Positions 1 to 7,600 of a stretch of DNA of 33,600 nt are shown piece by piece. The notes beneath the pieces are model-generated. The model was given only the letters and a program-made list of their open reading frames with translations, was not told where the DNA came from and ran no database searches. The DNA is from Cohnella lupini (GTDB lineage: Bacteria > Bacillota > Bacilli > Paenibacillales > Paenibacillaceae), in NCBI RefSeq assembly GCF_003386205.1, contig NZ_QRDY01000028.1, positions 1-33,600 on the forward strand. The letters run 5' to 3'. The position numbers and the translations under genes were made by a program. How positions within the stretch are numbered: position 1 is the first letter of the stretch; each line of letters opens with the position of its first letter.

Positions 1-181
1 TGATTTCTTTGTATTCTTCATCAGTTAAGTCAATTAAATATGCCACATTAACAAGATAAGTTTTTTTAGTCACTTCTTTAATCCTTTGATTTTCAATAAC
101 GTCACTCACAAAAGAGCCCCCAATGCTGAATATGTTATCCTGTATCTTGCCGTTAACGTAATAACGACTTTCCCGTGACAT
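1..181 (-). CDS. hypothetical protein, C-terminus beyond the window
   Basis: An open frame starts at an ATG (181) and runs off the left edge, giving about 60 visible residues beginning MSRESRYYVNGKIQDNIF. It has no recognisable motif; it is mixed polar/hydrophobic with no signal peptide or membrane segment. It lies just downstream of the NUDIX gene in the same direction, separated only by a short repeat element, so it is probably the next member of the repeat-separated array. A GAAGG sequence sits almost against the ATG, which is too close for a normal ribosome binding site, so the true start is uncertain. Confidence 0.5.
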   Translation of the reverse strand, partial: MSRESRYYVNGKIQDNIFSIGGSFVSDVIENQRIKEVTKKTYLVNVAYLIDLTDEEYKEI

Positions 182-185
182 CCTT

Positions 186-213
186 CAAGTATCGTCTCCC
201 GTTAGCTCAACGT
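186..213 (-). repeat. array repeat, short form (copy A)
   Basis: On the minus strand it reads TTGAGCTAACGGGAGACGAT followed by ACTTGAA. It is the shortest version of the element that recurs between the genes of the first 4.2 kb. The TAA inside it is the stop codon of the NUDIX gene, so repeat and coding sequence overlap. Confidence 0.65.
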
Positions 214-615
214 TCTTTGTTCGATATGCAGTAACAAAAACTCTTTATCTTCGGGGAAGGAATAAATTAATTCTTTAAGTTGATCAGGGGATTTCCAAGC
301 TATTTCATAAATAAGTCCATCAGGATCATGAATTGTTGGTTGCCCGCTTAGAATTTCAATCTCAAAATATGTTACAAGATATTCAACTGAACCAAATGCT
401 CCTGACTTACCTATTATTTCTCTTATGATTTTACAGCGGTAGCCTGTCTCCTCATAAACTTCCCTAATACAGCATTCTTCTAAGGTTTCATCTTTTTCTT
501 TCCCGCCCGACGGCACCGACCATCGTTTCTCTTCTTCTGGTTTACCTTGTAGAACCATTAGTAAGTGATAATCCGAATTAACACATATTCCTGCAGCGCC
601 AACCCACTTGTTCAA
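202..615 (-). CDS. NUDIX hydrolase
   Basis: A 137-aa cytosolic NUDIX-fold protein. The NUDIX box is complete: GG-KEKDE, then seven residues, then REVYEETGY, matching GX5EX7REUXEEXGU, so Mg-dependent hydrolysis of a nucleoside-diphosphate-linked substrate is expected. The substrate cannot be read from the sequence. The start is taken as TTG at 615 because AAGGAGG (623-629) lies 7 nt before it; an ATG at 651 is in frame but has no comparable site. The stop codon falls inside repeat copy A, and the C-terminal Leu-Ser comes from the repeat. The gene is a member of the repeat-separated minus-strand array and probably accessory. Confidence 0.88.
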   Translation of the reverse strand: MNKWVGAAGICVNSDYHLLMVLQGKPEEEKRWSVPSGGKEKDETLEECCIREVYEETGYRCKIIREIIGKSGAFGSVEYLVTYFEIEILSGQPTIHDPDGLIYEIAWKSPDQLKELIYSFPEDKEFLLLHIEQRTLS

Positions 616-655
616 GAAATTTCCTCCTTTTACAACTCTGACCTTTGCCATGGGT

Positions 656-715
656 CCTGAACAACGGCCGCCGTGGCAGCCTTTATAGTATCTTGTTATC
701 CGTTAGTGCAATACG
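656..715 (-). repeat. array repeat, long form (copy B)
   Basis: On the minus strand: GCACTAACGGATAACAAGAT, then AAAGGCTGCCACGGCGGCC and GTTGTTCAGG. It has the ACTAACGG head and the central GGCTGCC/GGCGGCC hairpin of the family. It lies between the 48-aa membrane protein gene and the NUDIX gene. Confidence 0.6.
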
Positions 716-723
716 CTCTGTAC

Positions 724-870
724 TTATGGGAAAGGCACATATGACCAGTTCATTCCATAAATACCGATCACAACATACACAAAGGCTATCAGCAGTACCC
801 AATATAAGATATTAAACGGATTATCCCTAATGGCAAGTCGGACTTTTATCCATTTCAGAGAAGTTTTCAT
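724..870 (-). CDS. small membrane protein, 48 aa
   Basis: A 48-codon frame starting at ATG 870 with AGGAGG (879-884) 8 nt upstream, a near-ideal ribosome binding site. The product begins MKTSLKWIKVRLAIRDNPFN and then has one hydrophobic helix (about residues 20-40, ILYWVLLIAFVYVVIGIYG), ending WSYVPFP. It has a basic N-terminus followed by a single membrane span, predicted inside-to-outside. I do not recognise the family. It sits between repeat copies B and C, like the other array genes. Confidence rests on the ribosome binding site, the clean frame and the membrane segment. Confidence 0.65.
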   Translation of the reverse strand: MKTSLKWIKVRLAIRDNPFNILYWVLLIAFVYVVIGIYGMNWSYVPFP

Positions 871-974
871 TAATTAAACCTCCTAATATCTTGGCTTCAG
901 AAATCACAAATAACATTACAGTATTTTCCAAATCTAATCAATTCAAATTGAAAAGTTATTCAACTATGCTGCCC

Positions 975-1045
975 TTTAGTTGAACAGGCCGCTGATAATC
1001 TCGGCAGCCTTTTGTCGTTGCTATCGTTCCCCGCTAGTGTAATCA
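975..1045 (-). repeat. array repeat, long form (copy C)
   Basis: On the minus strand: ACACTAGCGGGGAACGATAG head, AAAGGCTGCCGAG...CAGCGGCC centre, and TTCAACTAAAGGG tail. It is a divergent copy of the same element, lying between the P-loop kinase gene and the 48-aa membrane protein gene. Confidence 0.6.
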
Positions 1046-1112
1046 GAAATCAATTTACACGAAAAACAATACAATAAGGCCTGGCAGATGTTGCAGCCAG
1101 ACCTCGATTTGA

Positions 1113-1778
1113 TTATTTCCTCAAACCAAAATGAGTTTCAATTTGCCTGATGGTATCCATCGGATCGGTTCCAAGGGTTTCTCGTTTGAACCATTTAAAC
1201 CCGCTTTCGCGAATTTCCTGCTCGCCTTCTTCCACTTTGTAGAACATGGTTTGGAAGACGTTTTCAAAAGCAGCTTCAGGATCCCTGAGCCCCTTGATGC
1301 ATTCGTACATATCCCGTTTACAATCCCGATTGAAGTAATCGCTCCGAACAACTTCTTCGGAAGAGAGCAAGAATACCACTTTGTTATAATTCGATATCTT
1401 TTTTAAGGTTTCCACGGTAAAAAAGCCATCGACAATGATTTTTTTGCCACCCGCATTACCTGAAAGTTTAAGGAGATGTGCAATCACCATTTCGGTTTGC
1501 TCTCTGAATGTCTTATCGAGCCACTTCGAATATTCCGCAGGTGGCCGCATGAAATACTCTTCCCATGAAGTAAATTCGGGGCGCTTGCTCATGGCTGGTT
1601 GATAGAGAGGTTCAACCAGCGCCTGATACATTGCAAACTGTTCGTCCCAGTCCAATAAAATCAAATCATATTTATCGGCAAGATACCTGCTGGCCATGGT
1701 TTTTCCGCCGCAGGCATGGCCCGTTATCACATACACATTTTGAAGATGGTGTTTGAGAATGTTGTCAGCAATATTCAT
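1113..1778 (-). CDS. P-loop kinase-like NTP-binding protein
   Basis: A 221-aa cytosolic protein with an N-terminal Walker A, GHACGGKT (about residues 20-27), followed by a LID/base region like small-molecule or nucleoside kinases (LLDWDEQF) and a strand ending IIVDGFF as a probable Walker B. It is probably a small-molecule kinase or adenylate-kinase-like AAA protein; the substrate is unknown. The ATG at 1778 is preferred over the ATG at 1787 because AGGGG lies 9 nt before it but only 1 nt before the upstream one. The upstream region carries two tiny frames, each with a strong Shine-Dalgarno (see separate entries), which is the layout of translation-attenuated resistance genes. Confidence 0.7.
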   Translation of the reverse strand: MNIADNILKHHLQNVYVITGHACGGKTMASRYLADKYDLILLDWDEQFAMYQALVEPLYQPAMSKRPEFTSWEEYFMRPPAEYSKWLDKTFREQTEMVIAHLLKLSGNAGGKKIIVDGFFTVETLKKISNYNKVVFLLSSEEVVRSDYFNRDCKRDMYECIKGLRDPEAAFENVFQTMFYKVEEGEQEIRESGFKWFKRETLGTDPMDTIRQIETHFGLRK

Positions 1779-1829
1779 ATATATCATCCCCTATATTATA
1801 TTTCGATGAGTTGGAATAGGGGTAGAATA

Positions 1830-1854
1830 TCATACCATACGTAATCCCTCCTTT
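1830..1854 (-). promoter_or_regulatory. second strong Shine-Dalgarno with 2-codon minigene and overlapping 22-codon frame
   Basis: AAAGGAGG (1847-1854) stands 8 nt before ATG-GTA-TGA (1838-1830). A further ATG at 1833 opens a 22-codon frame (MIFYPYSNSS...) ending at 1765, which overlaps the kinase start at 1778. The TCTCC in minigene 1 could pair with this Shine-Dalgarno. Translational coupling or attenuation of the kinase gene is inferred. Confidence 0.4.
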
Positions 1855-1865
1855 AAGAAAGATTC

Positions 1866-1892
1866 TTAGCGGAGAGAATTGTATTTTTCCAT
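1866..1892 (-). CDS. putative leader peptide MEKYNSLR
   Basis: An 8-codon frame from ATG 1892 with a perfect AAAGGAGG (1900-1907) 7 nt upstream, ending TAA. It lies 88 nt ahead of the P-loop kinase start on the same strand. Its ribosome binding site and spacer (AAAGGAGG...ACGTATGG) are nearly repeated before the next minigene. This is typical of leader peptides used in ribosome-stalling control, but no stalling motif is known to me for this peptide. Confidence 0.4.
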   Translation of the reverse strand: MEKYNSLR

Positions 1893-2010
1893 ACGTGAGC
1901 CTCCTTTCGTGGATTCCAATACTAATTCTATGTGTATTAATCAATTCCTTTACTTTTAAAAAGGTTTTTACGTACTAATTTACTTTTGAGGAATGACTGA
2001 ACTATCCTGT

Positions 2011-2081
2011 ACGTTACTTCAACAAGTGAAAAAGAAGCTGCCGCGGCAAGCTCCTCAGCTATCGTATCCGTTAGCTTAACC
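2011..2081 (-). repeat. array repeat, long form (copy D)
   Basis: Minus-strand head AAGCTAACGGATACGATAGC (arms AGCTA/TAGCT), centre GCTTGCCGCGGCAGC forming a hairpin, tail GTTGAAGTAACG. The TAA in the head is the stop codon of the downstream-reading zinc-ribbon gene (2071). Confidence 0.7.
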
Positions 2082-2349
2082 GTGGACAATGGAAAGGGAT
2101 ATACATTGGCTTTATCTTCTCAATATTCTTTAGTTGTTCTTTAAGGTTCCAATCATAATTATTACCCATGAACCATTTTGCTCCATTAGTTATCCATTCT
2201 ACTCTGTATGTTTCAAAGGTGTATAGTAAATCATCAACGCCAAATTCAAATCCGCAACATTTACATATTTCGAAAGATTCATTACCTTTTTCATCGTATG
2301 GTTGCATTCTTAATTCATCAAGACCACAGACTGGACAAATATAACTCAT
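2071..2349 (-). CDS. small Cys4 zinc-ribbon protein
   Basis: A 92-aa protein starting at ATG 2349 (GGAGG about 8 nt upstream). It begins MSYICPVCG and continues to EICKCCGFEFG, giving two CXXC knuckles about 26 residues apart, a structural zinc ribbon. The rest (DDLLYTFETYRVEWI...) is Trp/Tyr-rich, as in small Bacillota proteins of unknown role often found in accessory or toxin-immunity arrays. A longer upstream frame exists but overlaps the neighbouring gene and has no ribosome binding site. The terminal Leu-Ser-stop is supplied by repeat copy D. Its function is unknown; it is distantly similar in style to the CPCC protein at 3048. Confidence 0.72.
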   Translation of the reverse strand: MSYICPVCGLDELRMQPYDEKGNESFEICKCCGFEFGVDDLLYTFETYRVEWITNGAKWFMGNNYDWNLKEQLKNIEKIKPMYIPFHCPRLS

Positions 2350-2387
2350 TTCCTTTCCTCCAAACAAAACTTTCAAATAGATTAATT

Positions 2388-2411
2388 GAGCTAAAGTTCC
2401 CGTTAGAATGA
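2388..2411 (-). repeat. array repeat, short form (copy E)
   Basis: Minus strand CATTCTAACGGGAACTTTAG then CTCAA. It is a short version with CTAA/TTAG arms. Its TAA is the stop codon of the gene ending at 2403. Confidence 0.55.
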
Positions 2412-2882
2412 CTGAGGTGCCCACATAGAAATACCATCTCCAGGAGTAGCCACTACAAGCCATTCATCGCCAGAGTATCCCAAACCATCTCCAGCTTGCC
2501 AACACTCAAATTTATGATGATGTCCATTCACAAAAAGCGTCTTCCCCGACTCAAACTCAATATGTAGATGTGGGGCAAGCTTGCCGAGCTTTATGTTAGC
2601 TACTTTCTCTCTTCGTAGTTCAAATATCAATTTATACTCATGCTCTTCCGAAAGCTCACTCATTTCGTTTTCGGAATTCGGAAAATCATAGGTGTTTTTA
2701 GGATATACCCCCCATTTTGACTCTATATTAAGCCAAAGTTGGTCGGGAGAATGGTTTCCGTAGTGTTCAAAGCGTATTAAAAGCGCTGCAGGACCTGGAC
2801 CGAATTTAACACCATCTAGTTGACTCCCAATAAAAATATGAGATAAAATTTTCTCAGCGTACTTAATATGTTCTGCATTCAA
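2403..2882 (-). CDS. hypothetical protein, 159 aa
   Basis: A cytosolic protein with no signal peptide. The start is read as TTG 2882 because GAGGTG lies 6 nt upstream; an in-frame GTG at 2891 is possible. The product is alpha/beta with many acidic and aromatic residues and a C-terminal part rich in His/Trp (NGHHHKFECWQAGDGLGYSG, then EWLVVATPGDG). I do not recognise the family; size and context fit small immunity- or SUKH-like proteins, but no diagnostic motif is visible. The stop codon lies in repeat copy E. It is one of the repeat-separated array genes. Confidence 0.65.
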   Translation of the reverse strand: MNAEHIKYAEKILSHIFIGSQLDGVKFGPGPAALLIRFEHYGNHSPDQLWLNIESKWGVYPKNTYDFPNSENEMSELSEEHEYKLIFELRREKVANIKLGKLAPHLHIEFESGKTLFVNGHHHKFECWQAGDGLGYSGDEWLVVATPGDGISMWAPQSF

Positions 2883-2941
2883 TTGAATCACCTCGCGCTC
2901 TAAACTACCCTTTTATCCTAACATAAAAAAAGGGTTTACCA

Positions 2942-3032
2942 CCTCAACTAACCCGTTACTTCAATGAAAACGGCAACCCATTATAGGCTGCCGTCGCTTC
3001 CTCATTCAACTATCGTATCCGTTAGTTTAACA
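2942..3032 (-). repeat. array repeat, long form (copy F)
   Basis: Minus-strand head AAACTAACGGATACGATAGT (arms AACTA/TAGTT), centre ACGGCAGCC-tataat-GGGTTGCCGT hairpin, tail TTGAAGTAACGGGTTAGTTG. Compared with copies D and H the arms change together (AGCTA/TAGCT becomes AACTA/TAGTT), which is compensatory variation. Confidence 0.7.
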
Positions 3033-3047
3033 CGGTGCAATGTAACC

Positions 3048-3305
3048 CTATTCTTTATTGTTTTCTGGTAACTCTTCTTGCAACGGTTTTCTAACCATGT
3101 GAATGAATTCTTTTTTGCATACCCCAAACTGTCTATAATTTTCTTTTGCATGCGTTAATGAAATATGATTCGCACCTATATTTCTATCAGGCTGTTCATG
3201 AGCAGTAACATCATATTGCCAAAAACATACGTCACAAATATCTACAATTACCTCATCATCGCTATCAACAGTGAAATTTTCACAACAGGGGCAATGTAAT
3301 CTCAT
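3048..3305 (-). CDS. CPCC-family cysteine-rich protein
   Basis: An 85-aa protein starting MRLHCPCCENFTV, with a second pair CDVCFWQYD about 20 residues later. This is the pattern of the Cys_rich_CPCC family (zinc-binding, function unknown, common in accessory gene clusters). GAGGTG precedes three possible starts (GTG 3314, ATG 3308, ATG 3305); ATG 3305 has the best spacing (6 nt). The downstream conserved block NHISLTHAKENYRQFGVC is typical of the family. It lies between repeat copies F and G. Confidence 0.78.
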   Translation of the reverse strand: MRLHCPCCENFTVDSDDEVIVDICDVCFWQYDVTAHEQPDRNIGANHISLTHAKENYRQFGVCKKEFIHMVRKPLQEELPENNKE

Positions 3306-3328
3306 CATCTTCACCTCTTTTAATATTT

Positions 3329-3352
3329 AGCTAACGTTACCGTTAACATTCC
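3329..3352 (-). repeat. array repeat, short form (copy G)
   Basis: Minus strand AATGTTAACGGTAACGTTAG then CTAAA. It has TTAACG/CGTTAG arms like the other copies, and lies between the CPCC gene and the IS110 remnant. Confidence 0.5.
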
Positions 3353-3453
3353 TGTAGGTGTTAGTAGATTCAATTTGCAGAATGATAGACGCCTCGCTAG
3401 GATGAGTATGTACTGGGTTGCAGCCCTCAGAACTCACCTTAGGAGGCGTTATC

Positions 3454-3645
3454 ATGAAGTCTAGTCTGATTAAGTCTCAAAATCAACGTGTAGAACGAAT
3501 TTCCACTTCCACTCTGGTCATAGGCATCGACATTGCCAAGGAGAAACACGCTGCACAAGCTATTAATTTTCGAGGTATTGTCCTTACCAAGCGCCCCATT
3601 CTATTTTCGAATGACTTTGCCGGGTTTGAACAAACTCCTATTTAA
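3454..3645 (+). pseudogene. IS110-family transposase, N-terminal fragment
   Basis: ATG 3454 has AGGAGG 7 nt upstream. The 63 codons include VIGIDIAKEKHAAQAINFRG, the first catalytic block of IS110-type (DEDD, RuvC-like) transposases, in which the D of GIDIAKE is the first acidic residue. A normal protein has about 400 residues; here the frame stops after FAGFEQTPI and no later blocks are found. The sequence just downstream (3711-3790) holds an unrelated short open stretch (LNSLNADFTQEELVYIG), probably debris. This is a dead insertion that interrupts the repeat-separated array. Confidence 0.8.
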
Positions 3646-3777
3646 ACATACATTTGAAATCCTGCGAATGAGCGAGCATTCGTGAGAAAATCCTTATTCT
3701 CTGAGGGAGCTTAACTCACTTAATGCAGATTTCACTCAAGAAGAGCTTGTCTATATAGGCACGCTGATTCAGCACTA

Positions 3778-4134
3778 TTACTGCTTAGCATCTAAAAGAA
3801 CAATTTCTGTTGCATCGAGTGTTCTATTTCTTTCATTAATTACTTGCGGTTTTGTGAGGATGATTCGAATTAAATCCCCCACTGAAAAATCAATTAACCG
3901 TAATGGATTCCCTTCACTATCCATAAGATTTGTTGAGCTATTAATCACTATATTGCATGAATAACCTAAATCATTTTGGTTGCCCTTCTTATGTTTGTTT
4001 GCTTCAATTGAACAGTTTACAATAAACTCGTTCTTGTTAATATCGTCAATTGTTATTTCAAATGATTTGGTTTGGCGGCTGCATGCTGTCATTATTAAGC
4101 ATAACATGACTAACATTAGTGATACCTTTATCAT
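3778..4134 (-). CDS. small lipoprotein, possibly DUF3221/YobA-like
   Basis: A 118-aa protein starting at ATG 4134 with AGGAGG 7 nt upstream. The N-terminus is a lipoprotein signal: hydrophobic LMLVMLCLIMTAC followed by SRQ, with the Cys about residue 18. The mature part (FEITIDDINKNEFIVNC..., then LRLIDFSVGDLIRIIL) resembles small OB-fold-like extracytoplasmic lipoproteins of the YobA/DUF3221 type (tentative). The residue before the lipobox Ala-Cys is unusual (Met at -3). Its downstream end abuts the IS110 debris rather than a repeat copy, suggesting the original 3' junction was lost. Repeat copy H lies upstream. Confidence 0.7.
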   Translation of the reverse strand: MIKVSLMLVMLCLIMTACSRQTKSFEITIDDINKNEFIVNCSIEANKHKKGNQNDLGYSCNIVINSSTNLMDSEGNPLRLIDFSVGDLIRIILTKPQVINERNRTLDATEIVLLDAKQ

Positions 4135-4145
4135 AAGAGTTCCTC

Positions 4146-4209
4146 CTAACAAGGCTACCAACCTGTGTCGGTAACCTGCGATTGAGCTATCGTATCCGTT
4201 AGCTCAATG
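4146..4209 (-). repeat. array repeat, long form (copy H)
   Basis: It has the best palindrome of the set: arms TTGAGCTA (4182-4189) and TAGCTCAA (4200-4207) flank a 10-nt centre. The second part, GGTTACC...GGTAGCC, replaces the GC-rich hairpin with a paired alternative. It is the last copy on the right edge of the array. Confidence 0.65.
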
Positions 4210-4255
4210 ACCATATTGGTATCACGCGTACGCGATTATCGTATTAAAGGAATAA

Positions 4256-4402
4256 CAACATCCATATCATCTAATACTTTTCTTCTCTTGGACCCACGGT
4301 GGAAGCTATCCGTTCCGATTGGTGGACGGGATCGCCACATGGGACACGGGGAACTTTGAAGTGTTCCAGCAAGCATTGCAGATCCGTAAGGGCTGGGCTT
4401 AG
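4256..4402 (+). pseudogene. possible C-terminal gene remnant
   Basis: A plus-strand open stretch with no start codon reads FSWTHGGSYPFRLVDG and then TWDTGNFEVFQQALQIRKGWA before a stop. Its amino-acid composition looks coding. The family is not recognised. It is followed by a plus-strand hairpin at 4514. Probably the tail of a gene lost by rearrangement at the edge of the array. Confidence 0.3.
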
Positions 4403-4513
4403 GTTAAATATCAGTTGTCTTGAAATCTCCCCCCTCCTATCTGGGCAATATACAGCCAAGCACGGCTAAAAAAAGGGGGGTCGCATGACAGAGCAACAAT
4501 TTCAGAAGATACT

Positions 4514-4555
4514 AAGGAGCAAGCTCCTCAAAATTTGAGAGCTTGCTCCTTTTTA
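4514..4555 (+). terminator. rho-independent terminator
   Basis: A perfect 13-bp stem AAGGAGCAAGCTC (4514-4526) / GAGCTTGCTCCTT (4539-4551) is followed by TTTT on the plus strand. It fits the lost plus-strand gene at 4256-4402, and may also stop minus-strand readthrough from the large secreted protein gene. Confidence 0.75.
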
Positions 4556-4648
4556 TAGGTTTTTTTCAGTGGCTTCCTTAACAACCCGAGCCTTCTCCTT
4601 GAAATCGTCCAAGGGATTGTTTTCTAACGAACCTTCAGAGTTGTTCAT
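4553..4648 (-). CDS. possible 31-aa peptide
   Basis: ATG 4648 lies 5 nt after the stop of the large secreted protein. The peptide is MNNSEGSLENNPLDDFKEKA and then RVVKEATEKNL, strongly charged. The ribosome binding site is weak. It could be a true small cotranscribed gene or a chance frame. Confidence 0.25.
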   Translation of the reverse strand: MNNSEGSLENNPLDDFKEKARVVKEATEKNL

Positions 4649-4653
4649 TGCGC

Positions 4654-7600
4654 TTAAGCGACTTCATGTAGTGAAACCCGATCTACATCTGTGCCAGAAG
4701 TAACGGCACCTTCGATCGAGAACGGTAAGACGATCGTTTTGGTTCCATCGGCTGAAATCACTTTAAGACTATGATCTGTTGTAATATCTTCGGTTGAAGC
4801 AACAGCATTACCACTACCATCTACAACTGAAATCGTTTGGACACCATCCAGGGATATTAACTCGTCTAAAACATTTCCAACCGTAGTTCCGGCTTTAATG
4901 TCAATTACACGGCCTGAAATGGAGTTAATATGCGTGCTTGTATATGCAATATCTACAGCTGCGTCAGAGACAATGCTCGGGAAAACATAGGATTGTGATA
5001 AATTTGCCTGTACGGAACTATCGAAATTAGTACTGCCATTTGCGTCAGGAAACACAGTTGCCGTTTGTGTTTTATAATTTTTATTGAACGTATTAATAGC
5101 TATATTGCTAAAATGATAACTTGAGGTACCTCTAACTTGTACAGCACTGCCGATTAACCCGCCTTGTAAAATATTTAGGTTGCTTAAATTAACGTCCGTT
5201 CCATTATCAACAACAATCGCAAATCGATCATTTCTTAAATTGTCTTCATATTTTATTGAACTGTCTTGAATCGTGACATGATCTACATATTTCAAAAGTA
5301 TTCCATATGCAGGGAATGAACTCGCATTTGGATAGGACGATGTTCGATAGTTACCCCCATTTTTAGCTTCAGCTATAACTTCCGTCGTGTTTGATAAAAC
5401 GGGCTTGGAAGCAGGTTTAGCAGGATTAAAGGATGCCGTAAGCTCAAGATTTTTAATCGTTATATTGCGAACGGGATACGTTTCCCCATCCACGATCGTT
5501 CCAACTGAACCAACGTCAACCTGGCCTGCAGATCCGGTGCTTGGAAATCGTTTATATCCTTGAATCACAATTGGGAACGCTCCATCTCCTCCTGCGTTCT
5601 TGGATAAAACGGCCCCATCAACCGTTACATTTGAAATCGAACCGGGTCTTCTTACTCCAAGAGGCAGCCTTGCTGTTTGAAGACTTCCATCTTCGTCTAA
5701 CCCGGCACCTTCAAAACGAGGAGACACGCCGAAAGCAATTCCGCCGGATGTGTTTTCTAAATGTAAATCTGATAAGGTTACGTTACTTACGTTCGAACCG
5801 TCGTTAACCCAGATGGCAACGCCGGTTTTATTCGCATTTGTTGTTAAAGTTAAATTTTTCGCAGTAATATTTGCAATATCTCCAACGGTTTCCGAGCCTA
5901 ACTGGAACACATTTCCGCCTGCGATGTCTCCGGCAACAATTTTTTCAATATCGATATTAGAAACGTGTCTAATAAATCCCAAAGAAAAATCGCTTCCTAA
6001 TTTTGCTACGTCATTACTGGATTTCAAAGTCGTAATGTTATAAGCGGATGCGTCGTTATCTTGCATAAAGTTGAATGTGTCTCTTTGACGACCGGAAGTG
6101 GAGTTAGGCAATAATATATTTTGAACGCTAATGTTATCGCAGCCAGTTGTTAGTATAGAAAACCAGCCGCCTTGTTCAATGGTTAAAACATGCTCCTCAT
6201 CCGTTCCGCCAATCACGATATTTTTAGATAGTTTGAACGACATGGTTTTCGTTCCGCTACCAGGAACATAAGGATCACTATAGCCCGTATATAAATTCAT
6301 GTTTCCGTAAATTTTGGCTGAATTCCCGATAATTTTTATATTCTCTACGCGAACGCCCCACATAAGGGCGTCTTCCCAATAGCCATGCCCGTCATCCTGC
6401 CCCAATGCGAAAGGATAATTTAAAGGGGCTTCTCTTGAGTCGATATTGTCTAAAGCGATAAGTTGAGCGTTTGTGTCAAAATATAAGTATACGTTGCTTC
6501 TTAAATGGATGCTGTTAGAGGCGAAATTTGAGTCTCCTTTGAAGTAAACCGTTCCGCCGCCATTTTTGCTTGCTGCAACAATGGCTGCATTTATAGCAGC
6601 AGAATTATCCGATCCGGTATATTTAATAATGTCACCAGCGCTGTCCGATACTTTTGCGTCAGGAACAGCACCAAAATTCGTTACGTCATATTTACCTGAA
6701 TAATAGCTGACCATGTTTGAACTTCCATCGGATGTTACTAGCTTAAAGTAATAGGTCGTCTCCGGTAATAGGTTAGAAATTGTCGCTTGTTGCGATTTTA
6801 AAACTGCTCCTGTTTTCACCCAAGTTAAACCTTTGTCTAAACTTGCATAAACACTTTCTTGTTTATTCATTGAATCAGCTTCCAGCACAACAGTTGTTGG
6901 GGTGTTATAGGAGACATCAGCAGCTTTTCTAATTAAATTTGTTACATTAGAAGTTACATTGAAGTTTGCCGTTCCCGTTTCCGTATAATCCGCTTCGCGA
7001 GGTGTTCCTGAATAAGCCTTGCCACTAAAAGTTGCACTGAAAGTTCCGCCTTGACTTGGAATTCTTTTGTTTTTCAAAACAAGCGTAACGTCAACGCCAT
7101 TGTATGCGCTAAAATCTGTATCCTTTATAGAAACCGTTTTTCCACCGTCCGTTATGGCCACTTTCGTTCGTAAATCTTCATTCGAATTCAAATCCCTAAC
7201 CCAGTTTCTTCCTGAATGGTTATAGTCTTTTGCAGAAGCGATAGCAGCATCATTTAATTGTACGAAACCACGGCCAATTAAATCGAACGTATCCATAGAG
7301 GAAGCTGTTATTCCATCCGGCAAATGAAAGGTTAACGTTCCATATAAATATTTTCTTTCAGGTGTAGTTCTATTAATAGAATATTCTAATGTAATATCTT
7401 GAGTTTGACCTACCGTATACTGCTGCAGGTTTGCTCTTAAAGTTGAAAGTTGGACTGTAAACGGTTTGGATGTTCCATCTTCAGCAACTACAGTTAATCT
7501 ATCATTATTCTCGATTTCATCAGATAACCTTTTTTCGGTCCCCGAACGATCTGTAACCGAATAATGTTGAATCGAATTGTCTGTTGAGTCAATTTCAGCA

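Noticed and set aside
1..4209. Calling the array repeats classical integron attC sites
   Set aside because: The required RYYYAAC/GTTRRRY core boxes are not matched and no integron integrase gene is in the window; only a cassette-like array is claimed.
4271..4459. 62-codon minus-strand frame
   Set aside because: No ribosome binding site, and the opposite strand in the same place reads more like a gene remnant.
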